Positions 13,000-23,538 of a stretch of DNA of 64,000 nucleotides are shown here, piece after piece. A program made the translations under genes and the position numbers. Each line of letters opens with the position of its first letter. Within the stretch, counting starts at the first letter, position 1. The stretch is from Brassica napus (Eukaryota; Streptophyta; Magnoliopsida; Brassicales; Brassicaceae): NCBI RefSeq assembly GCF_020379485.1, contig NC_063436.1:16881389-16945388 (forward strand), in the 5' to 3' direction. Under the pieces are notes generated by a model. That model was not told the DNA's origin and searched no databases. It worked only from the letters and a program-made list of their open reading frames with translations.

Positions 13000-14137
13000 A
13001 TGGCTAGATTCCTTCTCCTCTGTTTCCTCTTCGCGGCGGCGCTGACGTCATCATTGACGGAAGCCGGCGACGACAACAGAGTCTACTCTCCTTGCTCAGA
13101 TTCAACAGTCGCGGTAGGCGACGGATTCACTTTCGGCATTGCCTTCGCGGCGAGAGCTTCTTTCTTTGGCACCAATCGTTCCGTTCAGTACTCTCCCTGC
13201 GATCGTCGCCGCCTCTCCCTCAGCGGCAACTCTGAGCTCGCCGTGTTCAGACCTAAAGTCGATGAGATCACACTTCTCACCATCAATACCTCCTCGAGCT
13301 CCTCCAGTTTCCGCCCGGTTCGTTCTCAATCTCTGATCTATCGTGGTGAATTAATGGTTTGTTCAGATTAGAAAGGATTAGGACCATCGTAGGGGAGTTT
13401 CAGTTGGATCTGAATTTTTCTGACCAGATTAGTTTAGTTTGTTGGGTTGTCGTAAAGTTTGGTAGTTAGTTGTCGTGATGCTAAGCTAATGGATTTTAGT
13501 AGCTTCATTGCTAAACATGATATGAGATTACTAATTTTTTTTTTTTTTTGCTTAAAAGTTGAGGTCTTGAATGTTTGTGTTAGCTTTTCATGATGATACA
13601 TCATACTTTGTGATTCCAGGATTCATCAAAGGGATACATGGTAGCTTTCGCTGGTGCGAAATACGCTGCAAGATCAGTTCCAATTATGGTTGCTGACAAC
13701 GATCACGTCGTGACAAGCTTCACCCTTGTAAAGCTCATATCAGTCTACATTTTCATCTTATAGAAACTTCTACCTCTATGATCATCACATGTGTTAATCT
13801 TTATTTTGTGGAAATGATCTTACAGGTTCTTGAGTTTCAGAAAGGTAGGCTTGAGAACTTGTTCTGGAAGAAAGACGGATGCTCCAAATGTTCTGGAAAT
13901 GCCAAATTCGTGTGCCTCAACAAAGAAGAATGCGCTATTAAAAGACAAAGCTGCAAGAACCAAGGAGGGCAAGTAGATTGCAGCTTGGGGATCCAGTTGG
14001 CGTTCTCCGGCACGGATAAGCACTACACCGCGTTGAACTCGTGGTACGAAGTTGCGAATCTGAAGCAGTACTCGCTTTATGGCCTATATTCTAATCTGAA
14101 GGGTTCACTAAGCAGCCAATTCAATAACCTCTTCTGA
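13000..14137 (+). CDS. EXPP1-like secreted cysteine-rich protein
   Basis: Three exons (13000-13317, 13620-13727, 13826-14137) give 245 residues. The first 22 residues form a clear signal peptide (MARFLLLCFLFAAALTSSLTEA). The central part is hydrophilic and Ser-rich (about residues 95-105). The third exon carries a compact cysteine cluster (GCSKCSGNAKFVCLNKEECAIKR followed by SCKNQGGQVDCS), consistent with a disulfide-bonded extracellular domain. It matches the protein annotated in Arabidopsis as EXPP1 (At3g11800) in order and length. No enzymatic or binding role is known to me. The start is the only ATG before the signal peptide. All splice sites are GT-AG. Confidence 0.88.
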
Positions 14138-14465
14138 TGAGTTTCTTTCTCCTCATGTGTGTTGCTTCTTTTGTAATTTTGTATTATCAAACGGTCCCGT
14201 CCTCACATGATGTATGATATATATTTACTTTATTCTATTACATGGCTTGTAACTTTTTCATGAACAAAGATTTACGCTATCAAGTGCGTTTGGTTCAAAT
14301 GCTCTCATATACCTCCGCCAAACACAACAAGAAAAACACAAAATCATATAAAGTGCACCAAATAATAGCAACATAGCATCATAGATAGATACAAAGGAAA
14401 TATTCTACTGGTTTGATTAAAAAGGTTTCAAAGAAAGAATAGATTTGCAAATTACGAAACTCACT

Positions 14466-16014
14466 TCAACGCAATAGAAGACGCCTTGCCTGAGGAGGAT
14501 TTGGTGGTGACCCTTGACCTGAAGTTGGCTGACCTCCACCACCACCGCCGCCACCACCTCCGTTGTTCCATGGTTTAACGACAGCAAGAACCACAACAAC
14601 TATGATAATGATGAGAATGAGAATAGCGATACATGTCCATTTACGGGTGTTCTTCTGGTAAACCCGAGCGGTCTGCAGCTGCTCAGTTCCACCTCGGATA
14701 AAGGAGCTAGCTCTGCCCACGTGGCTCTCGATGTCGTCGAGCTGAGCTCCCTGGTGCTCGACCAGCACCGCCATGTCGAGAAACACTTGGTGAAGCTCCC
14801 TGAGATTTTTCTCAATGTCTTTAACAGCGTCATGCCTCTCTTGGATCTCGTTGATGGTGTCTAAGACACGTCCTCTTCCTTGTTCTTGTATTGCTTTCTG
14901 CAAGAATCTCTCACTTTCTCCTGCAATAAAAACAGTTTCCCAACGTTACACACCACTCACCTAAAAGCATGTCTAGTTTCTGATCCCACGCTTCTTTTCA
15001 AATCCAGGTCTAAGCATGGCATGCGGATTCGAACATAACCGAACCAAATCAGTTCAGGTTCGGTTTGAGTTCAGTTTAATTCCACAATTGAAAAAAAAAA
15101 TCAGTTGTCGGTAGGTTGACAATCAGTTCGGTTTTTCAAAGAAAAAAAAACCAAATCATACCGATTTTAACCAAATTCTAAATCAAACTAATCAAAATTT
15201 CCACCTATCAAACCGAAATAACCAAAATTATCCAATTTTTAAATTAATTTAAACCAAAATCTAATTGAAACCGGAAACTTTGGTTAAATTCGGCAGAAAT
15301 TCAACAAAGGAGCTACACAAATACCAAACCAAAAAAAACTTCGGTTCAATCCGCCACAGCTTTCAGCGAATTGAACTAACCGAATAACCAAATTAACCGA
15401 ACCGAACTACCCGAAGGAACCGAACAGACTATCTAAGCATCCAAACTCCGAGAATTCAACTAACCTGTAGAGATCAACCGATCCAAAGTCCTCTCATCCG
15501 GATTCTCTCCGGTGACAGTGAAGTACCTCCTCTGCACAGTATCCCTATACTCAGACGAGATCAGCTCCCTCAAGCGGTTGAAACTATCCATCGAATCCTT
15601 CAGCTTCTTCCTCAAACCATTGAGAACAGACGTCCGTGTACGATCCGACGAGGATCCAGGTCCACATCCGGGAAGGCTCCGATTAGCGGCGTTGGAGCGA
15701 TCGAGCGCCTCGAGTTTCACCTTGATCATCTTCGCTTTCTTCAGAGCCACTCCGACGTCAGCGTCCATCTTGGAACGGAGATCCTTGACGGCTTCGGCAT
15801 TGTGAAGCGTCTTGCTGTGCTCGTGAGAGGATCGGAGCGTGTCGTTGAGCCGATCTAGCTCCTTCAGCTCTTCTTTGACGGATTCGACGTCTTCGAAGAA
15901 CTTGTCGAGGTTAACTCCCGCCGGATGCGTCATCTGGACTCCTCCGCCGCCGCCGCCGTTGTCTCCGCTGCTGCTGCGGAAGCGGGAGAATGAGCTGGAA
16001 AACAGATCGTTCAT
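14466..16014 (-). CDS. SYP121: SYP121/PEN1 plasma-membrane Qa-SNARE (syntaxin)
   Basis: Two exons (15465-16014, 14466-14920) encode 334 residues. Syntaxin SYP121 (PEN1/SYR1) drives vesicle fusion at the plasma membrane, supports penetration resistance to powdery mildews and helps control K+ channels. Visible parts: the N-terminal FSRF motif at residues 9-12 (the FxRF channel-binding motif), a Gly-rich linker, the Habc three-helix region (about 30-190), the SNARE heptad region with the zero-layer glutamine in [14 protein letters not shown], and a C-terminal anchor ([17 protein letters not shown]) followed by a Gly/Pro tail ending ARRLLLR. The tail is a long glycine run, slightly different from Arabidopsis. 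The order beside CCT7 fits At3g11820. The 544-nt intron is filled by an ACCGAAC-rich repeat. Confidence 0.96.
15010..15430. repeat. ACCGAAC-rich dispersed repeat in SYP121 intron
   Basis: Low-complexity, CCGAAC/GGTTCGG-rich segment with GCATGCGGATTC near its left end. A related copy in inverse orientation lies at 23035-23435 (it ends GAATCCGCATGC). Family not identified. Confidence 0.55.
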
Positions 16015-17018
16015 CGAGAATCAAAAATCAAACTTAAAAGTCGAGAGGGATTCAGATCGTATTCGATTAAGAGACTTAATAAGGAAGGGAGAAAGTCGTA
16101 CTGATTCAACCACACGGTTTGGTGGACGACGGAAGAAGGTAGAGAGAGAGAGAGGAAAAGTCCAAAATTTAATTATTTTCTTATAATATGTTTTTGGAGA
16201 AAGGTCAAAAGAGGAGAGGAGAGAGAAAGTCAAGAAGGAGGACTTGGTGATTGACTTGGAAGCTTCGTAGTGATGGCGGAGAAGGAAAGCTGATAGTGAA
16301 AACGTGTAGCGTTCAAATATGGTAAGCATAAAAAACCAGAGCGGAGAAATTAATTGTCATTGTTGGGCCCAAATTTAAGCCTACATTTAAACAGGCCTGG
16401 GTTCATTTATGTCTTTCACCCATTAAAAATTTAAATTTCGAGGGTTTTTTTTAAAAAACAATTTGAATTTTGAAGTGAGTTTTGACCAGGTCACATACGC
16501 TGGAGCTATGTCTGGACATTCGGATCCTCGGTTCTTATCGGATTTAGATTAGTTCTTATTGGGTTTGGATCTTAGACATTTAAATCCGATTAGATAGTTA
16601 AAAATTATTCCGAATTTGTATCGATACGGATCTATAATTCATATACCCCCACAGAATATTCGTAATTTTTTAGTATATTTTAGATTTAGATTGACTCGGA
16701 TATTTAGTATCTCAAATATCCAAAAATCTTAACAATATCTAAAGACCCAAAAAAGTATTCGAAAACCCGAAAAACATCCAAATTTTTATTCAAAGTCTGA
16801 TCCGAAGATCTAAAAATATCCAAATTATATTTATGAAAATATAAAATTTTATTCGAAATACGAGATTATATCCGAAAACCCGAACCCAAACTTGAAATAA
16901 AATATTTGTAATACCAAAAAAATATCCAAACACCCATGTATACCCAACATATACTAGAAATGTTTGGGTATTTCGGATATTCGATCGGATCTCGAGATCC
17001 ACGGCTTCAAAATAGTTA
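16015..17018. other. SYP121 promoter and dispersed repeat
   Basis: The 5-prime leader and promoter of SYP121 occupy about 16015-16400. From about 16500 the sequence turns into a CGGATAT/CCGAAAAC-rich dispersed repeat like those at 24715-25330 and 30180-30545, into which the element at 17019 appears to have jumped. No gene is seen. Confidence 0.55.
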
Positions 17019-18557
17019 GGCCCTGTTCGTTTGCTCACCCAGGTGATCCATCTGGGTGAAGATGCAAATTGATGTTCGTTTAGTGCATTATAATGCTACA
17101 TCCAGATGGATCACCCAGCTGAATTTTTAAAAACTCATCTCAAATTCTCACCTAAATGAAGGTGAGTCTTGATGGTGCATCTGGATGCAGATGCATTTAG
17201 TTCAGTCCAAAATGACAAATGACAAAAATGACTTTTTAAAATCAAAATATTATTTTCAAACCGTAAATTCAATTTTTTTGCATATACTTTTTTCCACTAT
17301 AACCAAAAAATACATTTTCTCGCAAAAACGGAAAAACACACTTTTCCGCCAAAACCGCAAGATGCATTTTTCCGCAAAAAACATAAAACACACATGTTTC
17401 ATTAAAACACATTTTTTTGGCTAAACCAGTAAAACCACATTTTTCGACCAAAACCCAAAAAACGCATATTCCTACCAAAACCGGAAACAACGCATTTTCT
17501 CGCCAAAACAAAAAAAAAACGCATTTTTCGCCAAAACCGAAAAACACAATTTTCTCGCCAAAACCGAAAAATGGAATTTTCCTGCCAAAACTGAAAAATG
17601 GAATTTTCCCACCAAAACCAGAAAACAGAATTTTCCCACCAAAACCGGAAAAACACATTTTTCCGCCAAAATTGAAAAACACAATTTTCCCGCCAGAACC
17701 GAAAAACACAAATTTCCCGCCAAAACCAAAAAACACAATTTTCTCGCCAAAACCAAAAAAACACAATTTTCCCGCCAAAACCGAAAAATAGAATTTTCCC
17801 GCCAAAACTGGAAAACGGAATTTTTCTGCCAAAACCAGAAAACTGAATTTTTCCACCAAAACCGGAAAACACATTTTCCCACCAAAATCGGAAAAATGTA
17901 TTTTCCCGCCAAACCCAAAAAAAAAACTTATTTTCCCGCCAAAACCGGAAAAACATATTTTCCCGCCAAAACCGGAAAATGTATTTTTCCGCCAAAACCG
18001 GAAAAGTGCATTTTCCCGCCAAAACCGGAAAAATGTATTTTCCCGCCAAAACCGGAAAAATGTATTTTCCCGCCAAAACCGGAAAAATATATTTTCCCGC
18101 CAAAACCGCAAAAATAACTTTTCCCGCCAAAATCGTGAAAAAAAACTTTTCCCGTCAAAAACACTTTTTGCGCCAAAACTTCAAAACACACTTTTTCCGT
18201 CCAAACCGCAAAAACGTATTTTTCTGCCAAACCCATAAAACATATTTTTCCGCCAAAACCATAAAAATGCACTTTTTCGCGAAAACACACATATTTCCTC
18301 AAAAACCGCAAAAATATTTTCGGCCAAAACCGTAAAAATGCTATTTTTCCGTTGAAACGTAAAAAGTTATATTTTAGTCATTTTATTAACAAGTCCACCT
18401 GGATGCAGATGGAAGTTAAAAAAAGCAAACGAACATAGTTGCATTCAGATGATTCATCTGGATGCATGAACGAAATGAAGAAACGAACAACACCCAGATG
18501 GAGCATCTGGATGATACATCTAGATGGCATTTTCCAGATGTACAAACGAACAGGGCC
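17019..18557. mobile_element. PIF/Harbinger-type element with an internal 27-bp minisatellite
   Basis: A 1,539-bp insertion with inverted ends GGCCCTGTTCGTTTG, flanked by the 3-bp duplication TTA (17016-17018 and 18558-18560), the PIF/Harbinger rule. Both subterminal regions carry several copies of a CATCTGGATG/ACCCAGATGG motif in both orientations, probably transposase-binding sites. No transposase is encoded. The middle (about 17300-18355) is a minisatellite described separately. The right end lies about 310 bp before the CCT7 start codon. Confidence 0.85.
17300..18355. repeat. 27-bp minisatellite (~39 copies) bearing E2F-type sites
   Basis: The unit is close to TTTTCCCGCCAAAACCGG followed by AAAAATGTA, with a period of 27. 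Central units (about 17890-18120) are nearly identical and outer units are diverged. At least 12 units keep TTTCCCGCC, the E2F consensus. Because 27 is divisible by 3, long open frames appear on both strands, but they encode only a 9-residue periodic peptide. Confidence 0.93.
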
Positions 18558-18864
18558 TTATATCCAATAGGTATTTTAGTCTAGATCTGGACTTTAATCT
18601 GTATTTTCGGATCAGTTCCAGTTCCAGTTTTTGGGGTCTGGTTAAAATGGCCAGGGGTACCGGAGCAAAAGTGAAATGGATCCATATCAAACTCTCCGCT
18701 CGGTTCCAGATTTATCGGTTCGACCGGCCGGACTAGATCTGAAATCACTGCTCATCCTCGTCACTCGTATATGAAAAACAAGACCTAAATTAAAAAACCC
18801 TAAATCACTCTCTCCCACACTCCATTCCCTCCCATTTCTCCGTAAGCTATTTCACGCATCTACG
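18558..18864 (+). promoter_or_regulatory. CCT7 proximal promoter and leader with telo-box
   Basis: A telo-box AAACCCTAAA lies at about 18795-18804, some 60 bases before the ATG at 18865, in the CT-rich leader typical of translation-linked plant genes. The far part is remnant repeat. Confidence 0.55.
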
Positions 18865-21800
18865 ATGGCGTCGATGATGGTAAGTCATACCTACACTCTC
18901 TCATATCTGTTTAAACTCTAACTAACGCGAATCTACACTCTCTCTCTGCAGCAACCGCAAATCATACTGCTCAAGGAAGGCACAGACACTTCCCAGGGGA
19001 AAGCGCAGCTACTGAGCAACATCAACGCCGTCACTGCCGTCGGCGATGTGCTTCGAACCACTCTGGGTCCACGAGGGATGGACAAGCTCATCCACGACGA
19101 TAAGGGATCCGTCACCATCTCCAACGACGGCGCTACCATCATGAAGCTCCTCGACATTGTCCATCCCGCCGCTAAGATCCTCGTAGATATCGCCAAATCG
19201 CAAGATTCCGAGGTGCGATTTCGCAAAATTGAATAGTGATTTTGTTACTATTGAGCTGGATCTTTGGATCCTTGAGTGTTAGTGAAGATCTTATAATCCG
19301 TTGTGAGTGAAGCTTGAGCTAAGCGAAGAAGATGATGTAACTAACTTTCTATATTGATCTTATCTGAAAATGTCACTGGTTTGTTACTGGTTCACTCAAT
19401 GCAATTACCAATACTTAAACCATACTAAACCAATACTAAAAGACAGTTATATACTCCAAAATGGAGTAAAAATTGAATTATTCCATAAATAGAGTAATGC
19501 TTTTATTTTTTGTTCATTGGAGTAAAATATGGAGTAGGGTTGGAGATGTTCTAGTATGCGTGATTGTGTTCATGAGCTCTGAATATTCTCCTGTTTATGC
19601 TGTTATTTAGGTTGGTGATGGGACAACTACGGTTGTTCTTCTTGCTGCTGAGTTTTTGAAGGAGGCTAAGCCGTTTGTTGAGGACGGTGTTCACTCCCAG
19701 AATCTGATTAGGAGTTATCGCACTGCAAGCACTTTGGTTTGTATTTTTCTTCTCGTTACTACCTTTGCAGCTCTTTTTGATTACTCTAATCACCAATGTA
19801 TAACTGCATAGGCAATTGAGAAAGTTAAAGAACTTGCTGTTAGCATCGAGGGTAAAAGTGTTGAGGAGAAGAAAGGTATGTTGGCTAAATGTGCTGCTAC
19901 CACTCTTTCCTCTAAGCTTATTGGTGGAGAAAAAGAGTTCTTTGCTACTATGGTTGTTGATGCTGTTATGGCCATTGGGGATGACGACAGGCTAAATTTG
20001 ATCGGAATCAAAAAGGTAAATACTTTCTCAATCTAAATCATTTTGTTTCTTTCAAAATATTAGTATTCTATTTTCTTTTGTTAATTGCTTCGCATTGGCT
20101 GTTACGTTCATGTTACTTGATTTTTTAATCGACTATGCATCTATGTCCAAACTTGCGCTGTGTTCTGTCTGACTCTATCGTGCCATTTAAACTCTGGCTA
20201 TTAATGGATTTCCACTTCGCTTCTTCACAGTCCAATAGGATAGCACTTCCATTGTTTCACGCAGTTTTCTAGTCGTAGACATGTACCATTATTGTAAATC
20301 TGCTTCACTCCGCATCAATTTACTGAATTCATTTTCAAGTTCCAGTTAGATTTAACGGGCATAGTGCTACATGGTACAAATGATTGGCAATTTGACATCT
20401 ATGGTAGATTGTCTTAGATTGGGAGTTTTTAAAATCCAGGTCGTGTAAATGAAACTTCCATTTGTGCTTGGTTAGTGTTGCTTCTAAGCTATTTTATGTT
20501 ATGCTCTGCAGGTTCCTGGTGGTAACATGCGGGACTCTTTTCTAGTAGATGGTGTGGCTTTCAAAAAGACATTCTCATATGCGGGTTTTGAACAACAGCC
20601 AAAGAAGTTTCTTAATCCCAAAATCCTCTTGCTTAACATCGAATTGGAGTTGAAATCTGAGAAGGAAAACGCTGAGATTAGGTTGGAATTCTGTCTCCTT
20701 TTGTTAAATGTTCTCTTCAGTTAAGCATTTTTATTCCTTATTTGACTTGAGTCTTGTCATATGTTCACAGACTGTCAGATCCGTCACAGTACCAGTCAAT
20801 AGTTGATGCAGAATGGAATATCATTTATGACAAGCTAGACAAATGTGTCGAAAGTGGAGCTAAAGTTGTTCTTTCTCGATTGGCTATTGGTGATCTAGCT
20901 ACTCAGGTTTGTCGATTCCTAATTTCTCGATTGACTATTGATGTCTTTCTTTATTTCTATAGAGAATCTTTGAGGCATTATTACATTGGTTGGTTATAGG
21001 TACTACGTTCTAGTGTATGAAGATGTTTTATTTCGTCAGAAACCTAACATATTCGTTACTCTTGTCAGTCAATACTGTTCAGAACGATACGTTGCATCTT
21101 ATTGTTTAATTTTCGTGCTAATCAAGAGTTTTACCGTTTTTTACTCGTTTAACAGAAGACAGTTGGCGTTTTTTGCAGTATTTTGCCGATCGTGATATTT
21201 TCTGCGCTGGCCGTGTAGCAGAAGAAGATCTTAACCGCGTGGCTGCTGCGGCTGGAGGAACAGTTCAGACAAGTGTTAACAATATAATACCCGAGGTTAG
21301 TGAGAAATGGACTTCTTTGCTTGCTATCTAGATATGCTTACAAGTTTTGAGCGACTTGTTGATTATGTTCCTTTGAATTAGAGATTGGTTTTAATTTTGT
21401 GCAGGTTCTCGGAACTTGTGAGATATTTGAGGAAAAACAAGTTGGTGGGGAGAGGTTTAACATATTCAGTGGTTGTCCTTCAGGACGTACAGCTACTATT
21501 GTCCTCCGTGGTGGAGCTGATCAGGTATACTTCAAAATTTAAACATTGGAAGGCTTAAGGAAATAGAAAAAAAACCGTATTAATATGATTCCTTTGAAAC
21601 GTTAATGGCAGTTCATCGAAGAAGCTGAGCGTAGTTTACATGATGCGATTATGATAGTGAGAAGAGCCGTGAAGAACTCAACTGTTGTTCCTGGAGGTGG
21701 AGCGATAGATGTAAGTGCCCTTCATCCACCATGGTTTGTTTTCAAATGGTTACACATAAGTTAATAACATTGACAATGCTCCTTGCTGTAGATGGAGGTA

Positions 21801-22760
21801 AGCAAGTACCTGAGGCAGCATTCAAGAACAATTGCTGGGAAATCACAGCTTTTCATCAACTCGTATGCAAAGGCCTTGGAGGTACACTTCTAGTTGACTT
21901 AGATGTTTTGCTTTTATTCCTCTCATTTCTGAAAATCCCATAACTTCGTAGCTGTGTTCTGTATTATAAGGCATTGATAGAGTAGAGATGTTTTCTGTTT
22001 ACTTGTTATTGTGTACAATAGAAATCTGGTAAGGAGGGTCCGAAACTCCGAATTAATATTTGACCCGGACTTGAAATTTGTTGGTTTTAAATTCACTATG
22101 ATTTGTGGTGTGTGCTACAGGTTATTCCACGGCAATTGTGTGACAATGCTGGATTTGATGCAACGGATGTCCTGAATAAGTTAAGACAAAAACACGCCAT
22201 GCAAAGCGGTAAGCCTTTTCTTTCACGGTCACAAGCTTGATGTATTAGTCTTTTGATAGGAAGCGCAGTTTCATGTGATGATGCTACCATGTTTATGTTA
22301 TAATAGGTGAAGGAGCTTCTTATGGAGTGGACATTAACACTGGTGGAATCGCTGATTCCTATGCTAACTTTGTCTGGGAACCAGCAGTTGTTAAGGTATT
22401 GCAAAATTCTATAAACGTCTACCTGCTAATATTCTATTTTGTATGACTATCTTTTATAGAAAGGTTTATTGATGATCGGTTGTTTCCCTTTGCTGTGGCA
22501 GATTAATGCCATAAACGCTGCGACTGAAGCAGCTTGCCTTATTCTTAGCGTGGACGAAACTGTGAAGAACCCTAAAGTAATTAATATTTTATCTCATTCT
22601 CTGTTGTATGTTTTGATATTGTGAGTATGTATTGTAATGATAATTGTATCAAATATAAAAAATGCAGTCTGAGAGCGCACAGGGAGACGCTGCCGCAGGT
22701 GCTATGGGAAGAGGACGCGGTGGAGGTGGAGGTCGTGGCCGTGGTATGAGGAGGCGATAA
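18865..22760 (+). CDS. CCT7: CCT7, eta subunit of the TRiC/CCT cytosolic chaperonin
   Basis: One of eight subunits of the cytosolic TCP-1 ring complex, which folds actin, tubulin and other proteins with ATP. Fourteen exons join without a break: 18865-18879, 18952-19212, 19611-19736, 19812-20015, 20512-20681, 20771-20906, 21179-21295, 21405-21524, 21612-21710, 21792-21881, 22121-22208, 22307-22395, 22502-22576 and 22668-22760. The product is 560 residues. Group II chaperonin marks include [12 protein letters not shown], the ATP-binding [23 protein letters not shown] and a C-terminal GR-rich tail ending GMRRR. The tiny first exon encodes only MASMM, as in Arabidopsis At3g11830. In plants the CCT complex also aids cell-to-cell movement of KNOTTED-type factors (established for CCT8). 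All introns are GT-AG. Confidence 0.97.
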
Positions 22761-23538
22761 GTTTTGTTATTTTTTTTAGTCTTATGGCAAAACTTGCAAG
22801 CTTCTTCTCTGAATTTTAGTTTTGTTGAATTTTGTCTTGAAATCAAAAGGAGCTAGTGTCTCGTGTTTGTGTTTATTTGACTTATGTCCATACAATTTTT
22901 GAAATTGAAATTTCAGTGTGGGTTTTTGTTACACTTGAGAAACTACTTTTGCTTTATTGGATCAAGACGGAGATGAATCAAACTGTAGTAGCTGGCGATG
23001 TATCTCTCAACTACATATTGGCCTGTAGTTTTTTTCCGAACCAACTGAACTGGAGAAATTTTTTTCGGTTTTTGATTCGATTTCTGATGAGAGTCCGGCT
23101 TGATTTGATAGATAAGAGGGATGGTTATCGGTTCGGCTTAGTTCAGTAATTGGTTACAGTTTTTTATTTTTTCAAAAAAAATTTGTAACCAAACCATTAC
23201 CCACTCTAATCAAAAATCTGAATCAAACTAATTAAATTTTCAACTGAGCTTATAGTAATTAACTGCACTTATCTCGATTTGTAATGAAATCAAAACCTTC
23301 GGTTAAGTCTACTGGAAATTTCAAAAACTGAATTAATAAAATAGCGAACCGAACTTTGTTTTGGATTAATTAGGCAAGATTAAGATTAACTGAATAAACC
23401 GTACTAACTGAATCCGCATGCCCAAACTATACATCATCATTTTGGTGATAGCAAAAGTTGCCATTGAATCAGTACTTTCGTTGGTTCAGCAGATTGATTA
23501 GTACCCCTGTTCTAATTTAGTACACAAAGGAGAAAAAG
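22761..23538. other. Convergent 3-prime region with dispersed repeat
   Basis: CCT7 3-prime untranslated region, then at about 23035-23435 a GGTTCGG/ACCGAAC-rich dispersed repeat (inverse of the one in the SYP121 intron), then PUB24 3-prime sequence. No gene is seen. Confidence 0.55.

Noticed and set aside
17269..18130. Long open frames (280 and 242 codons) as a repetitive protein gene
   Set aside because: They are periodic translations of the 27-bp minisatellite, open on both strands, with no splice or promoter context.
17300..18355. CRISPR array
   Set aside because: The repeats are directly adjoining with no unique spacers, and the DNA is a plant nuclear transposon.
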